A DNA stretch of 64,000 nt from Pseudomonas parakoreensis (lineage in GTDB: Bacteria; Pseudomonadota; Gammaproteobacteria; Pseudomonadales; Pseudomonadaceae), in the NCBI RefSeq assembly GCF_021602155.1, contig NZ_BQHY01000014.1, positions 1-64,000 of the forward strand, written 5' to 3'. Positions 1-10,060 of the stretch are shown one piece after another. A model generated the notes under the pieces. It was not told where the DNA came from, did no database searches, and saw nothing but the letters and a program-made list of their open reading frames with translations. The stretch's first letter is position 1. Every line of letters begins with the position of its first letter. The position numbers and the translations under genes are program-made.

Positions 1-1020
1 GGGGGCGCAGCGGGGGGCAGCGGGGCTTCTTATGGCCAGTCGCTGGCCGACGATTCGCAACCGGCACAGAGTGTGTCCAACCTCTACGACGAGGCCAGCG
101 GCTTCTTCGGCGGCGGCAAATTCAGCTTTGAAACCGGTGTGACCTACTCGCGTTACGACACCCGGCAGCTGATCCTCAACGGCTTCCTCGCACTGGACTC
201 GATCTTTCTCGGCAACATCAACCTCGACCGGATCAAGGCTGACACCTGGACGCTGGACCTGACCGGCCGCTACAACTTCGACAACCGCTGGCAGTTCGAC
301 GTCAACGTACCGGTGGTCTACCGCGAGTCGACCTACCAGTCCGGCGGCGGCAACGGTGGTGCATCGAACGTCACGACGGAACAGGATGTTTCGCGTGATC
401 CAACCATCGGCGACGTCAACTTCGGTATCGCCTACAAGTTCCTCGACGAGTCGGTCAACACCCCGGACGCCGTGGTCACCCTGCGAGTCAAGGCGCCAAC
501 GGGCAAGGATCCGTTCGGGATCAAATTGCGCCAGACCGATGCCAACTCCAACCTGTTCGTGCCTGATACCTTGCCCACCGGTAACGGCGTCTGGTCGATC
601 ACTCCCGGGGTTTCGCTGGTCAAGACGTTCGACCCGGCGGTGTTGTTCGGCAGCCTGTCCTACACCCACAACCTGGAGGAGTCGTTTGACGACATCAGTG
701 CCACCGTCAATCAGAAAACGCCAGGCAAGGTCAGCATTGGCGACAGCTTCCAGATCGGCGCCGGTATCGCGTTTGCACTCAACGAAAAGATGAGTATGTC
801 GTTTTCGATGTCTGATCTGGTGCAACGCCGCAGCAAACTCAAACCCGATGGCGGGGATTGGCAATCGGTGGTGTCCAGTGACGCCAACGCGGGTTACTTC
901 AACGTCGGCATGACCATTGCCGCCACGGATAACCTCACCATCGTACCCAACCTGTCGATCGGCATGACCCCGGATGCCCCGGACTTCTCCTTCAGCCTGA
1001 AATTCCCGTACTACTTCTAA
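1..1020 (+). CDS. FapF-like outer-membrane beta-barrel, 5' truncated
   Basis: The frame is open from base 1, so the N-terminus lies outside the window; the GTG at 73 is not a real start. A Gly/Ser-rich linker (first ~20 residues) leads into about 320 residues of alternating beta-strand pattern ending in FKFPYYF-like SLKFPYYF, a C-terminal aromatic typical of outer-membrane barrels. From memory, the barrel resembles the C-terminal channel domain of FapF, the secretion pore for functional amyloid in Pseudomonas, in which a coiled-coil and linker precede the barrel. The visible length (~340 residues) would fit the last three quarters of FapF. No other fap gene is in view, so it could instead be a FapF paralogue from another secretion cluster. 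Confidence 0.65.
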   Translation, partial: GGAAGGSGASYGQSLADDSQPAQSVSNLYDEASGFFGGGKFSFETGVTYSRYDTRQLILNGFLALDSIFLGNINLDRIKADTWTLDLTGRYNFDNRWQFDVNVPVVYRESTYQSGGGNGGASNVTTEQDVSRDPTIGDVNFGIAYKFLDESVNTPDAVVTLRVKAPTGKDPFGIKLRQTDANSNLFVPDTLPTGNGVWSITPGVSLVKTFDPAVLFGSLSYTHNLEESFDDISATVNQKTPGKVSIGDSFQIGAGIAFALNEKMSMSFSMSDLVQRRSKLKPDGGDWQSVVSSDANAGYFNVGMTIAATDNLTIVPNLSIGMTPDAPDFSFSLKFPYYF

Positions 1021-1024
1021 AGCG

Positions 1025-1094
1025 AAAGATCGCAGCCTGCGGCAGCTCCTACAGGGATTACAACTGTAGGAGTCGTCGCAGGCTGCGATCTTTT
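1025..1094. repeat. REPIN-type inverted repeat (class A)
   Basis: Two arms of about 30 bp face each other: GATCGCAGCCTGCGGCAGCT in the left arm and its near-complement in the right arm, which carries a few mismatches. It lies between convergent genes and may also act as a terminator. Same class as the repeats at 6194, 47108 and 59101. Confidence 0.85.
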
Positions 1095-1106
1095 GAGCTT
1101 TGGTTT

Positions 1107-2432
1107 CTAGCGAATCTGATGTTTGTGCAGCAGGCGATAAAACGTTGGCCGGGAGACCCCAAGCACTTTCGCTGCGACGCTGAGGTTGTCGCTGTGCCGG
1201 TTCAATACATCGCACAAGGCTTGGCGTTCGGCCCGGGTCTTGTAGTCTTCAAGCGTGCCCATCGGCGTGGAGACTGAGTGCTGACTGATCAACCCCAGAT
1301 CCCGGGCTTCAATTTGCCGCCCCTCCGCCAGCACCAGCCCCCGTCGCACGCGGTTGGCCAACTCGCGCACATTACCCGGCCAGTCGTGCTTGCCCATGGC
1401 GATCAACGCATCCTCGCTGAAGCTGCGTGGACGGCGGCCGGTTTCATGGCTGTAGAAATGAGAAAAGTGGTTGGCCAGCATCGACAGATCACCGTGTCGC
1501 TCGCGTAATGGCGCGGTTACCACTTGCAGCACATTGAGGCGGTAATACAGGTCTTCGCGAAAGCGTTTTTTCTCGATGGCGGCTTCCAGGTCGACGTGGG
1601 TGGCCGCGAGGACGCGCACATCCACCGGAATCGGCTGGCTGCCACCGACACGCTCAATGTGTTTCTCCTGCAGGAAACGCAGCAGATTGGCCTGCAATTC
1701 CAGCGGCAAATCGCCGATTTCATCGAGAAACAGCGTGCCACCGTTGGCCGCTTCGATGCGCCCGACCTTGCGCTGATGGGCACCGGTAAAGGCACCTTTT
1801 TCGTGGCCAAACAGTTCGGACTGAATCAAGTGTTCGGGAATCGCCCCGCAATTGATCGCCACAAACGGCTTGCTGTGGCGCTGGGACTGGCGGTGCAGCG
1901 TGCGCGCGACCAGTTCTTTGCCGGTACCGCTTTCACCGCGGATCAATACCGGGGACTCGGTCGGCGCCAGTTTGCTCAACAGTTTTCGCAGCTCGCGGAT
2001 CGGCTTGCTGTCGCCGAGCAACTCGTGTTCCGGCTGATCGACGTGAATCGTGCCTTGTCCACGCAAACGCGCCATGCCGAACGCACGCCCAAGGGTCACC
2101 TGGACCCGCGAGACATCGAACGGCAATGTATGGAAATCGAAAAACCATTCGCAGACGAAGTCGCCAACGTTCTGCAACCGCAGGACCTCCTGATTCAGCA
2201 CCGCGATCCACTCGGTGCCGCTGCGGCTGATCAGTTCCTTGACGGCTTCCGGGCGCTCGAGGTGAAAGGGTTGCAATCTGAGCAGGCCGACGTCGCATGG
2301 CCGATCGGCGGCATTTTCCAGGGTACAGCTGTCGACATCCCAGCCCACCGCGCGCAATCCGGGTAACAGGCGGTGACAATCGTCACAGGGGTCGACTACC
2401 AATAAACGTCGTAACGCTGGCGCTTCGATCAT
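1107..2432 (-). CDS. Sigma-54-dependent activator, VpsR-like
   Basis: 441-residue enhancer-binding protein. The N-terminal ~125 residues resemble a degenerate receiver (LLVVDP start) without an obvious phospho-Asp site, as in VpsR-type regulators. The AAA+ core (about 137-370) has Walker A GESGTGKE, the sigma-54 contact loop GAFTGA and a Walker B FLDEIGD. The C-terminus is a Fis-type helix-turn-helix (NLSVAAKVLGVSRPTFYRL). It therefore should activate sigma-54 promoters. It converges with the FapF-like gene across an 86-bp gap holding a REPIN. VpsR relatives govern exopolysaccharide and biofilm genes; a link to the neighbouring barrel is only inferred from position. Confidence 0.85.
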   Translation of the reverse strand: MIEAPALRRLLVVDPCDDCHRLLPGLRAVGWDVDSCTLENAADRPCDVGLLRLQPFHLERPEAVKELISRSGTEWIAVLNQEVLRLQNVGDFVCEWFFDFHTLPFDVSRVQVTLGRAFGMARLRGQGTIHVDQPEHELLGDSKPIRELRKLLSKLAPTESPVLIRGESGTGKELVARTLHRQSQRHSKPFVAINCGAIPEHLIQSELFGHEKGAFTGAHQRKVGRIEAANGGTLFLDEIGDLPLELQANLLRFLQEKHIERVGGSQPIPVDVRVLAATHVDLEAAIEKKRFREDLYYRLNVLQVVTAPLRERHGDLSMLANHFSHFYSHETGRRPRSFSEDALIAMGKHDWPGNVRELANRVRRGLVLAEGRQIEARDLGLISQHSVSTPMGTLEDYKTRAERQALCDVLNRHSDNLSVAAKVLGVSRPTFYRLLHKHQIR

Positions 2433-2777
2433 GACTGTTCCTTGGCGCCAAATTTGAGGAAATTATTGTAAAAACAGTCATTTGGCAGACCCGACTGTAA
2501 CATTAGCAAGAAATTGACAGGGGCTTGTATCGATTGCTTATAGGCGTACAAGCTAAAGAGTTATAAGAAGCCGGGTTATTAGTTAGCTATCGAGTTGCGC
2601 TCTTTCGCCAGGCTTTCAAAAACTGTCGAAATCCTGAGCATAAGCAATAAAGTTGAAATTTCTCCGTTTCGTGTGTGACCTGCTTCGGGGTTGCGTGCAT
2701 CAGTACAAGTAACCAGCCGAACGGTAAGCCCAACCGACGGCACATCACTTGATTGGGCACGACAGAGAGAAGACCCC
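2433..2777. other. 345-bp intergenic region with a promoter and long leader
   Basis: Divergent region between the sigma-54 activator and the small gene at 2778. It holds a good sigma-70 promoter pointing right (2514-2542) and then about 230 bases with no convincing start codon and SD. That part is AT-richer than the flanks. It could be a long 5' leader or a small RNA. Confidence 0.5.
2514..2542 (+). promoter_or_regulatory. Sigma-70 promoter
   Basis: A perfect -35 TTGACA (2514-2519) is followed after 17 bp by CTTATA (2537-2542). The nearest rightward gene starts 235 bp downstream. Confidence 0.55.
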
Positions 2778-3044
2778 ATGACCGCCCCGCTCCGTATCAA
2801 CGAAGCTCTTTTGATTGCCAACCATGCATTTAAACCTTTCCAGTGCGTGGCCTGGGCCCCACAAGACGGCAACGGCGAACTGAACCTGACCGTCATCGAC
2901 CGTACCAACTCGCATATCGGCCGCAAGCAGATTCCAAGCAGCGCTTACTCCGACCCGGCGCAACTGGAACAACTGCTGCAGCAGGCACGCGCCGAACTGA
3001 GCGAAGAAGGTTACCTGTTGCAATCGTGGTCGATGCCGCACTGA
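2778..3044 (+). CDS. Small protein of unknown function (88 aa)
   Basis: The ATG at 2778 is chosen although the frame is open further upstream, because the protein-like sequence starts there and GAGAGAAG lies just before it. No signal peptide or membrane segment is seen. The sequence has a mixed alpha/beta look with a helical C-terminal half (QLEQLLQQARAELSEEG). It is followed directly by a strong terminator, so it forms a single-gene unit. I do not recognise the family; codon use is normal for this genome. Confidence 0.7.
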   Translation: MTAPLRINEALLIANHAFKPFQCVAWAPQDGNGELNLTVIDRTNSHIGRKQIPSSAYSDPAQLEQLLQQARAELSEEGYLLQSWSMPH

Positions 3045-3056
3045 TCAGAAGGTAAT

Positions 3057-3093
3057 GCGGACGACTTCCAGTCGTCCGCCCTGCTCTTTTTAT
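3057..3093 (+). terminator. Rho-independent terminator
   Basis: Stem GCGGACGACT/AGTCGTCCGC (10 bp) with a 3-base loop, followed by CTCTTTTTATTT. It ends the transcript of the gene at 2778. Confidence 0.85.
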
Positions 3094-3322
3094 TTATCTG
3101 TTGCTGTTTATCTCCAGTACGTTTGTATAACTTTCTTTAAAGCGTCAGGCGACACTGCTTGGCAGGCTTTCATTTGGTTCAAAAAGACACTGTTCTGGCA
3201 CAGTGCGACCCTCCACCTGTTAGTTATGTCAGTTGTACTTCGGCGTATTCAGGGATTGAATGTTTCGCTCATGCAGTTACCCGCCCGATCCGGGCCTGGT
3301 CAACTTGCAAGGAGAAGCATGC

Positions 3323-4612
3323 ATGTCCCCCGAGAACGCCGTTGCGCTCCCGCCGTCAAAGACTCACGCCGGGCAACTCGACAGAGATTTTGCCCACTCC
3401 GGCATTGCCCAAGTGTATTTCGCCGGCAGCGTGTCGAGCATGACTCAAGGCCTGGCCCTTGATCCACAAGGCCGGGTGTTGGTGGCTGCCAAGATTGGCA
3501 CTGCCGCAGGCAGCCGTTTCGGGTTGGCGCGAATGCTTCCCGACGGTTCTGCCGATCTCGGCTTCGGCGCTCAAGGCAGCGTGATCGGCGAATTCGCCCC
3601 CGGATTCGAAGCCATGGGTGCCAAGGTGCAAGTGTTGCCAGACGGACGCATTCTGCTGGCCGGCCTGCATTATGAGAACGCTCACCGTACCCTGCCCGCC
3701 TGCGCCCGATTCACGGCTGACGGCTTGCCTGACCCATCGTTTGGTGACAATGGTCGACAAGTCGTGCGCCTGCCGGGTGACCTGTCCGTCGGCTCTCGGG
3801 ATAGCTGGCTTCCGCCCGGTGTGCCGGGGGCCGAAGCATGCGACTTCGCGGTGCAGGACGACGGGCACATTCTGCTGATTGCCAATCACCACTTCGAATT
3901 GGCCGACCATGCCGGCATGCTGATTCGTCTGACTCCAGACGGCACCCTCGATCCCGGCTTCAATGGCCGTGGTTTCGTGATGATCCGTCACCTGCTGCTC
4001 AACACCTGGCTCAACTGCCTGCTGCTGCAAGAGGATGGGCGCATCATCGTTGCCGGCGCCATCGACTTTCCTCAGGAAGGTCTGGTGGCACGTTATCTGC
4101 CCGACGGACGTCTGGATGAGCGCTTTGCGGTGGACGGTTTCCTCGCCTTCAAGGCCCACGGACAAAGCGCGATGGTCAGTCAGGTGCTGCATTCGATGGA
4201 GCATCTGCATTGCTTTGGCAGCAGCCGCGACCCGATCCGCTGCATGGCGCTGAGCCTGCACCCCAACGGTCGCCCGGAGTTGCGCAACCATGCCGGCCAC
4301 CCGCATCTGCTGGAGATCGGCCCCAGTGGCTGCCAGTGGAGCGCGGCGCAGTGCATGACCGATGGCCGCATCATTGCGGTGGGCGCGACGATTGGCGGTA
4401 TCGAGGCCGATTTCATCGTCGCGCGCTACCTGCCCGACGGCCAAATAGACCGCGAGTTCGGTAACGGCCACGGCTGGTTGCGCACGCGACTGGGACGCAG
4501 CCTGGATATCGCCAACTCACTGGCGGTGCAGGCCGATGGACACATTCTGGTCGGCGGCTATTCTCTGGACGGCAACTACCGGGCCATGATTGCCCGCTAT
4601 CTGAATCAATAA
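3323..4612 (+). CDS. Delta-60 repeat protein
   Basis: 429 residues from the ATG at 3323, which has GGAG 9 bases upstream; the longer frame from 3260 lacks such a site. The protein is built of repeats of about 55-60 residues, each carrying a PDG-x-LD-x-x-F-x-x-x-G signature (PDGTLDPGFNGRG, PDGRLDERFAVDG, PDGQIDREFGNG and others). This is the delta-60/DUF5122 repeat, expected to fold as a beta-propeller. No signal peptide or anchor is visible, which is unusual since many relatives are exported. Role unknown. It is followed 68 bp later by nhaB on the same strand. Confidence 0.85.
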   Translation: MSPENAVALPPSKTHAGQLDRDFAHSGIAQVYFAGSVSSMTQGLALDPQGRVLVAAKIGTAAGSRFGLARMLPDGSADLGFGAQGSVIGEFAPGFEAMGAKVQVLPDGRILLAGLHYENAHRTLPACARFTADGLPDPSFGDNGRQVVRLPGDLSVGSRDSWLPPGVPGAEACDFAVQDDGHILLIANHHFELADHAGMLIRLTPDGTLDPGFNGRGFVMIRHLLLNTWLNCLLLQEDGRIIVAGAIDFPQEGLVARYLPDGRLDERFAVDGFLAFKAHGQSAMVSQVLHSMEHLHCFGSSRDPIRCMALSLHPNGRPELRNHAGHPHLLEIGPSGCQWSAAQCMTDGRIIAVGATIGGIEADFIVARYLPDGQIDREFGNGHGWLRTRLGRSLDIANSLAVQADGHILVGGYSLDGNYRAMIARYLNQ

Positions 4613-4680
4613 TCCCCCGAGACTTGAACTTGCCAGTCACTTGCGGCACTTTGCGCGCTTCTTAATACAAGGAGCAACCG

Positions 4681-6183
4681 ATGTCCGGTTCACTGGCCCA
4701 GGCCTTCGCGCATAATTTCCTCGGGCACTCGCCCCGCTGGTACAAGGCGAGCATCGTCGGCTTCCTGATCCTCAATGCCGTGGTGCTATTTACCGTCGGC
4801 CCGGTCGCCGCTGGCTGGCTGCTGGTGATCGAATTCATTTTCACACTGGCCATGGCCCTCAAGTGCTATCCGTTGATGCCCGGCGGCTTGTTGTTGATTG
4901 AAGCCCTGCTGCTGAAGATGACCACGCCGCAGGCGCTATACGATGAGTTGGTGCACAACTTCCCGGTGATCCTGCTGCTGATGTTCATGGTCGCCGGCAT
5001 TTACTTCATGAAGGATCTGCTGCTGTTTCTGTTCTCGCGGCTGCTGCTGGGCGTACGCTCCAAGGCGATTCTGGCGCTGATGTTCTGCTTCCTCTCGGCG
5101 TTTCTGTCGGCGTTTCTCGATGCCCTGAGCGTGACGGCGGTGATCATCAGCGCCGCCGTCGGCTTCTATTCGGTTTACCACCGTGTGGCCTCGGGCAACG
5201 ATCCGCGTCAGGAAAGCGAGTTCAGCGACGACCGACACTTGCCGGTGCTGCACCATGACGACCTGGAACAGTTTCGGGCGTTTCTGCGCAGCCTGCTGAT
5301 GCATGGCGCTGTGGGCACCGCACTCGGCGGCGTCTGCACCTTGGTGGGCGAACCGCAGAACCTGTTGATCGGCCATGAGATGGGTTGGCACTTCGCGGCG
5401 TTTTTCCAGAAAGTCGCGCCGGTCTCAATGCCGGTGCTGGTGGCTGGGCTGGCGACCTGCGTACTGCTGGAAAAACTGCGCTGGTTTGGCTATGGCACCC
5501 TGCTGCCGGACAACGTCCGCGCCGTGCTGGCCAATTACGCCGCCGAAGATGACGCCGACCGCACTCCACGTCAGCGTGCCGCGCTGCTGGTGCAAGGCAC
5601 TGCTGCGTTGATTCTGATTGGCTGCCTGGCGTTTCACGTTGCCGAGGTTGGCTTGATCGGCCTGATGGTGATCGTGTTGATCACCGCGTTTACCGGCATC
5701 ACCGACGAACACCGTCTGGGCAACGCATTCAAGGACGCCATGCCGTTCACCGCGTTGCTGGTGGTGTTTTTTGCCGTGGTGGCAGTGATTCATGATCAAC
5801 AGCTGTTTGCCCCGTTGATCCAATGGGTGCTGGCACTGCCGGCGGAGCAACAGCCGGGCATGCTGTTCATTGCCAACGGTCTGCTCTCGGCGATCAGCGA
5901 TAACGTGTTCGTCGCCACGATCTACATCACCGAAGTGAAACAGGCTTTCCTGTCCGGGCACATGAGCCGCGAGCATTTCGAGACGCTGGCCATCGCGATC
6001 AACACCGGCACCAACCTGCCGAGCGTGGCGACGCCAAACGGTCAGGCTGCGTTCCTGTTCCTGCTGACCTCGGCGATTGCCCCGCTGGTACGCCTGTCGT
6101 ACGGGCGGATGGTGTGGATGGCATTGCCATACACCGTGGTGATGGGCTTGCTGGGCTGGTACGCCGTCAGCTACTGGCTCTGA
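4681..6183 (+). CDS. nhaB: Na+/H+ antiporter NhaB
   Basis: 500 residues, the usual NhaB length, with roughly a dozen hydrophobic segments throughout. The N-terminus ([19 protein letters not shown]) and the conserved [11 protein letters not shown] and [11 protein letters not shown] stretches match NhaB. It exchanges cytoplasmic Na+ for external H+ at the inner membrane and contributes to sodium and pH homeostasis. AAGGAG lies 6-7 bases before the ATG at 4681. It probably has its own transcript, since no strong terminator separates it from the delta-60 repeat gene but the two have no known functional link. Confidence 0.95.
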   Translation: MSGSLAQAFAHNFLGHSPRWYKASIVGFLILNAVVLFTVGPVAAGWLLVIEFIFTLAMALKCYPLMPGGLLLIEALLLKMTTPQALYDELVHNFPVILLLMFMVAGIYFMKDLLLFLFSRLLLGVRSKAILALMFCFLSAFLSAFLDALSVTAVIISAAVGFYSVYHRVASGNDPRQESEFSDDRHLPVLHHDDLEQFRAFLRSLLMHGAVGTALGGVCTLVGEPQNLLIGHEMGWHFAAFFQKVAPVSMPVLVAGLATCVLLEKLRWFGYGTLLPDNVRAVLANYAAEDDADRTPRQRAALLVQGTAALILIGCLAFHVAEVGLIGLMVIVLITAFTGITDEHRLGNAFKDAMPFTALLVVFFAVVAVIHDQQLFAPLIQWVLALPAEQQPGMLFIANGLLSAISDNVFVATIYITEVKQAFLSGHMSREHFETLAIAINTGTNLPSVATPNGQAAFLFLLTSAIAPLVRLSYGRMVWMALPYTVVMGLLGWYAVSYWL

Positions 6184-6193
6184 CAACTACCTC

Positions 6194-6281
6194 ATGCAGG
6201 AGCTGCCGAAGGCTGCGATCTGTCGATCTTGCTGCATAAAAAACAAGATCAAAAGATCGCAGCCTGCGGCAGCTCCTACAA
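6194..6281. repeat. REPIN-type inverted repeat (class A)
   Basis: Left arm GGAGCTGCCGAAGGCTGCGA (from 6199) pairs with AAGATCGCAGCCTGCGGCAG in the right arm, around an AT-rich centre. It lies between the convergent nhaB and HAD phosphatase genes. Confidence 0.85.
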
Positions 6282-6284
6282 ATG

Positions 6285-7091
6285 TTACTTGAGGATGTAC
6301 TTCTCGATCGCCAGGGCTACGCCATCTTGGGTGTTTGGCGCAGTCACCACATCAGCCTGACGCTTCACTGCCTCTTCCGCCTGCCCCATGGCTATCGACA
6401 ATCCCGCGCAATGGAACATCGCCGGGTCGTTACCGCCATCGCCAATCGCCGCCGTCTGCTCCAGCGCGATGCCCAGATGCTCAGCAATCGTCGACAACGC
6501 GGTGCCCTTGTTGGCCTCCAGCGCCGTCACATCCAGATAAACCGGTTGTGAACGCGAGACCTGAGCCATGCCGTTGACCTTGGGCAGCAGGCGCGCCTCA
6601 AGTTCAATCAGCAAATCCGTGTTGTTGCTGGTCGCGACGATCTTGTCGATGCGCTCCAGATACGGCTCGAAACTCTCGACCACCACCGGCGGATAACCGA
6701 GGCCGTGCTGTTCGCGCGGCACCATCGGCCCGTGTGGATCCTTGAGCAGCCAGTCGCCACCGCTGAACACCCAGATTTCCACTTCCGGCTGGTCGGCGAA
6801 CAACGCCAAAGCAATCAACGCCGTCGGCACCGGCAAGTAATGCGCCACCAGCACGCTGCCGTCCGGATTGACGATGGTGCCGCCATTGAAGGCGGCGGTC
6901 GGCAGGTCGACCCCCAAGGCTTCGATCTGCTGCAACATGGCCTTGGGTGGGCGTCCGGTGGCCAGGCTGAACAACACACCCGCCTCGCGCAGCGAGCGCA
7001 CTGCATCAATGGTGCGCTGACTCAGGCTGTGATCGGGCAGCAACAGCGTGCCGTCCATGTCACTCAATAAAAAACGGATCGACTCCCTCAT
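6285..7091 (-). CDS. Cof-type HAD phosphatase
   Basis: 268-residue HAD-superfamily phosphatase of the Cof/YidA class (IIB cap). Motif I DMDGT (residues 11-15) holds the nucleophile Asp, motif II is ATGRP, and motif IV GDGGNDPAM is near residue 213. Relatives dephosphorylate sugar phosphates, FMN or PLP. Its ATG overlaps the stop of zwf in a TCAT (ATGA) junction, so it is the third gene of a gnd-zwf-cof operon. A substrate from the pentose-phosphate or Entner-Doudoroff pathway is therefore a reasonable inference, but the sequence does not settle it. Confidence 0.9.
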   Translation of the reverse strand: MRESIRFLLSDMDGTLLLPDHSLSQRTIDAVRSLREAGVLFSLATGRPPKAMLQQIEALGVDLPTAAFNGGTIVNPDGSVLVAHYLPVPTALIALALFADQPEVEIWVFSGGDWLLKDPHGPMVPREQHGLGYPPVVVESFEPYLERIDKIVATSNNTDLLIELEARLLPKVNGMAQVSRSQPVYLDVTALEANKGTALSTIAEHLGIALEQTAAIGDGGNDPAMFHCAGLSIAMGQAEEAVKRQADVVTAPNTQDGVALAIEKYILK

Positions 7092-8611
7092 CCCAGGCCA
7101 TGCCAGACGCGACCATCGCGAGTCAGCAGATCGTTGGCAGCTTGTGGACCGTCTTCCCCGGCGGCGTATGTCTGCACGCTCGCGTCCTGCTGCCAGGCAT
7201 CAAGGAACGGTTGCACTGCGCGCCAGCCGTTCTCGATGTTGTCGGCGCGCTGGAACAGCGTCTGGTCGCCGGTCAGGCAGTCGTAGATCAGCGTTTCGTA
7301 ACCGGTGGATGGCTGCATTTCGAAGAAATCCTTGTACGCGAACCCCAGCTCGATGTTGGCCATGTTCAACGCCGGCCCCGGCCGTTTGGCCAGCAGGTCG
7401 AACCACATGCCTTCGTTGGGCTGGATCTGGATACGCAGATAAGTCGGCTGCAGTTCATCGACTTCGGTGTCGCGGAACTGCGCATACGGCGCCGGTTTGA
7501 AGCAGATGACGATTTCGGTGTCGCGCACGCTCATGCGTTTGCCGGTGCGCAGGTAGAACGGCACGCCAACCCAGCGCCAGTTGTCGATCATGACTTTCAA
7601 CGCGACATAGGTTTCGGTGTTGCTGTCAGGCGACACGTTGGCTTCCTGGCGATAGCCATTCAACGCTTTGCCATCGACTTCGCCGGCGCTGTACTGACCG
7701 CGTACCGAATTGGCCCGCGCCTCTTCGACGCTCCACGGGCGGATCGCGCCGACCACTTTGGCCTTTTCACCGCGCACGGCGTCAGCGCCAAACGCAGCCG
7801 GCGGCTCCATGGCGACCATCGCCAGCAACTGGAACAGATGATTGGGCACCATGTCGCGCAGCGCACCGGTGTGTTCGTAAAAACTGCCACGGGTTTCAAC
7901 GCCGACGGTTTCCGCGGCGGTGATTTGCACGTGGTCGATGTAATGGTTGTTCCAGAACGCTTCGAACAAGCTGTTGGAGAACCGGCTGACCAGAATGTTC
8001 TGCACGGTTTCCTTGCCCAGATAATGGTCGATCCGATAGATCTGTTTCTCGGACATGACCTTGAGCAGGCAGGCGTTCAAGGCTTCGGCAGTGTGCAGGT
8101 CGGAACCGAACGGTTTCTCGATCACCACCCTTCTGAACGCTTCGGGGGTTTCTTCGAGCAGTTTGGCGGCGCCGAGACGGCGTACCACTTCACTGAAAAA
8201 ACGTGGCGCGGTGGCCAGGTAGAACACCGCGTTGCCCGTGCCGCTGTCGGCGATTTTTGCCGCCAGCGCGGAATAGGTGCTGTCGTCCAGGAAATCGCCC
8301 TGGACGTAGCTGATACCTTTGGCGAGCTTGGCCCACAAGGCCGGATCAAGCATCTGATCGCCCTTGCCGACCTTCGCCGCCACTTCGGTACGGATGAAGT
8401 CTTCGAGTTTTTGCGCGAAGGCCTCATCGGTAATGGCGTTGTGGTCAACGCCGACGATCCGCAGATTCTCGTCAAGCAAGCCGTCGCGACTGAGGTTATA
8501 CAGCGCCGGCATCAGCAAGCGCTTGACCAGGTCGCCGTGGGCACCGAACAAAAACAGCGTGGTCGGTGGTGCGGGTTCTGCCTTGGATTTTCTGCGGATC
8601 GTATGGGTCAT
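7088..8611 (-). CDS. zwf: Glucose-6-phosphate dehydrogenase
   Basis: 507 residues from the ATG at 8611; the frame extends further upstream only through the gnd gene. The nucleotide-binding motif is GAHGDLVKR (about 23-31, with His where many have Ser). The substrate-binding/catalytic RIDHYLGKE is near residue 195. It oxidises glucose 6-phosphate to 6-phosphogluconolactone with NAD(P). Both ends overlap neighbours by four bases (stop of gnd, start of the HAD gene), implying translational coupling. The usual Pseudomonas partners hexR, pgl and eda are absent, so this is probably a second zwf copy paired with gnd. Confidence 0.96.
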   Translation of the reverse strand: MTHTIRRKSKAEPAPPTTLFLFGAHGDLVKRLLMPALYNLSRDGLLDENLRIVGVDHNAITDEAFAQKLEDFIRTEVAAKVGKGDQMLDPALWAKLAKGISYVQGDFLDDSTYSALAAKIADSGTGNAVFYLATAPRFFSEVVRRLGAAKLLEETPEAFRRVVIEKPFGSDLHTAEALNACLLKVMSEKQIYRIDHYLGKETVQNILVSRFSNSLFEAFWNNHYIDHVQITAAETVGVETRGSFYEHTGALRDMVPNHLFQLLAMVAMEPPAAFGADAVRGEKAKVVGAIRPWSVEEARANSVRGQYSAGEVDGKALNGYRQEANVSPDSNTETYVALKVMIDNWRWVGVPFYLRTGKRMSVRDTEIVICFKPAPYAQFRDTEVDELQPTYLRIQIQPNEGMWFDLLAKRPGPALNMANIELGFAYKDFFEMQPSTGYETLIYDCLTGDQTLFQRADNIENGWRAVQPFLDAWQQDASVQTYAAGEDGPQAANDLLTRDGRVWHGLG

Positions 8612-9588
8612 TTCTTCGGTGTCTCCACGTGGCCGCCGAAGCCGAAGCGCTGGGCCGAGAGGATCTTGTCGCCAAAGGTGCCCTGGCCACGCGAGCGGTA
8701 GCGCGAGAACAGCGAGTTCGACAGCACCGGAACCGGCACCGCTTGCTCCATGGCCGCTTCGATGGTCCATTGACCTTCGCCGCTGTCCGCCACCGAACCG
8801 GAGAATCCGTCGAGCTTCGGATCGCTGGCCAGCGCGTCGGCGGTCAGGTCGAGCAGCCAAGAGGATACGACGCTGCCACGACGCCAGACTTCAGCGATGT
8901 CGGCCACGTTCAGGTCGAAACGCTGATCTTCTGGCAGGCGCTCGCTGGATTTGGTCTTGAGGATGTCGAAGCCCTCGGCGAAGGCAGCCATCATGCCGTA
9001 CTCGATGCCGTTGTGAATCATCTTCACGAAATGCCCGGCACCGGCGGGACCGGCGTGGATGTAGCCGTGTTCGGCGCGGTGATCCTCGGACTTGCGATCC
9101 TTTGTACGCGGAATCTCGCCCATGCCCGGCGCCAGAGCGGCGAAAAGCGGGTCGAGACGGTTCACGGCCTCGGCATCGCCGCCGATCATCATGCAGTAAC
9201 CGCGCTCCAGGCCCCAGACGCCGCCGGAAGTGCCAACGTCGATGTAGTGCAGACCTTTTTCGGCGAGGGTCTTGGCCCGGCGAATATCATCCTTATAGTT
9301 GGTGTTGCCGCCATCGATGATGGTGTCGCCGGCTTCCAGCAAATCGCTCAGGGTGTTGATGGTGTCTTCGGTCGGCGCACCGGCCGGCAGCATGACCCAC
9401 ACGGCACGTGGCTTGGCCAGGCCGGCGACCAGCGCAGGCAGATCGGCAACGCCCGTGGCGCCCTCGGCGGCCAGGGTGTCGACAAAGGCGGTATTGCGGT
9501 CGTAAACAACGGTGGTGTGACCGTTGAGCATCAGACGCCGCGCAATATTGCCGCCCATGCGGCCCAGTCCAATAATCCCGAGTTGCAT
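8608..9588 (-). CDS. gnd: 6-phosphogluconate dehydrogenase, short NAD type
   Basis: 326 residues, the short decarboxylating form rather than the ~470-residue NADP form. It has a Rossmann motif [12 protein letters not shown] at the start, the substrate loop [15 protein letters not shown], and [13 protein letters not shown] containing the catalytic Lys. It converts 6-phosphogluconate to ribulose 5-phosphate and CO2. GGAG lies 9 bases before the ATG. It is the first gene of the gnd-zwf-HAD operon. Its presence gives this organism an oxidative pentose-phosphate branch in addition to the Entner-Doudoroff route. Confidence 0.95.
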   Translation of the reverse strand: MQLGIIGLGRMGGNIARRLMLNGHTTVVYDRNTAFVDTLAAEGATGVADLPALVAGLAKPRAVWVMLPAGAPTEDTINTLSDLLEAGDTIIDGGNTNYKDDIRRAKTLAEKGLHYIDVGTSGGVWGLERGYCMMIGGDAEAVNRLDPLFAALAPGMGEIPRTKDRKSEDHRAEHGYIHAGPAGAGHFVKMIHNGIEYGMMAAFAEGFDILKTKSSERLPEDQRFDLNVADIAEVWRRGSVVSSWLLDLTADALASDPKLDGFSGSVADSGEGQWTIEAAMEQAVPVPVLSNSLFSRYRSRGQGTFGDKILSAQRFGFGGHVETPKK

Positions 9589-9642
9589 GTGCTGATGCTC
9601 CTTACTACAAATAAAAGTGTGTCATTGGTTATAGCCCAACGC

Positions 9643-9660
9643 GACTAATGGAGGTTAGTC
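9643..9660. promoter_or_regulatory. Inverted repeat upstream of gnd, possible operator
   Basis: GACTAA-N6-TTAGTC, perfect 6-bp arms, just upstream of a possible -10 (CTATAAC on the minus strand, near 9628-9636). The position suits an operator near the -35 of the gnd operon. The regulator is unknown. Confidence 0.35.
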
Positions 9661-9861
9661 CAGAGCGTCGGGCCGAAGTTTCCGGGCATTGTGCCCGATC
9701 CAGACTGATAACGCCCCGAATCCTGCCGAAGACACACCGACCATGAAAAATAAAAAAGTTCCATTCACGGGCAAAAGAAATCAAAATTGGCGCCGATAGC
9801 AGATCTGTAGCCCGGCACCGGGACAATCTGCAGTTGAGACACGCCATTTGCGAGGTGAGCA

Positions 9862-10044
9862 ATGGGCACAGTACACACAGCAATGCCGCCACAAACCCTG
9901 TATGTCACGATCCGTCGCGATGAATTGCGCCAGTTGAAGGACGAGCGCGACCAGTTGAAGCAGGAGCTGGCGCAATTGCGCTCGCTGACCCAGGGCGCTC
10001 AGCCCAAACCTCTGCCGGTTGTCCAGCGTCAACCGCACGCCTGA
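9862..10044 (+). CDS. Small coiled-coil protein (60 aa)
   Basis: A GAGGTGAG ribosome site sits just before the ATG at 9862. The 60-residue product has a central heptad-rich helix (RDELRQLKDERDQLKQEL) predicted to form a coiled coil, flanked by a short beta-like start and a Pro/Gln-rich tail. There is no signal or membrane segment. I do not know its function. A perfect hairpin lies just downstream. Confidence 0.6.
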   Translation: MGTVHTAMPPQTLYVTIRRDELRQLKDERDQLKQELAQLRSLTQGAQPKPLPVVQRQPHA

Positions 10045-10060
10045 CCTGCCCCGCCAGCAT

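Noticed and set aside
7100-8701. 533-codon plus-strand frame opposite zwf
   Set aside because: Antisense to a certain gene whose overlaps with gnd and the HAD gene fix the coding strand.
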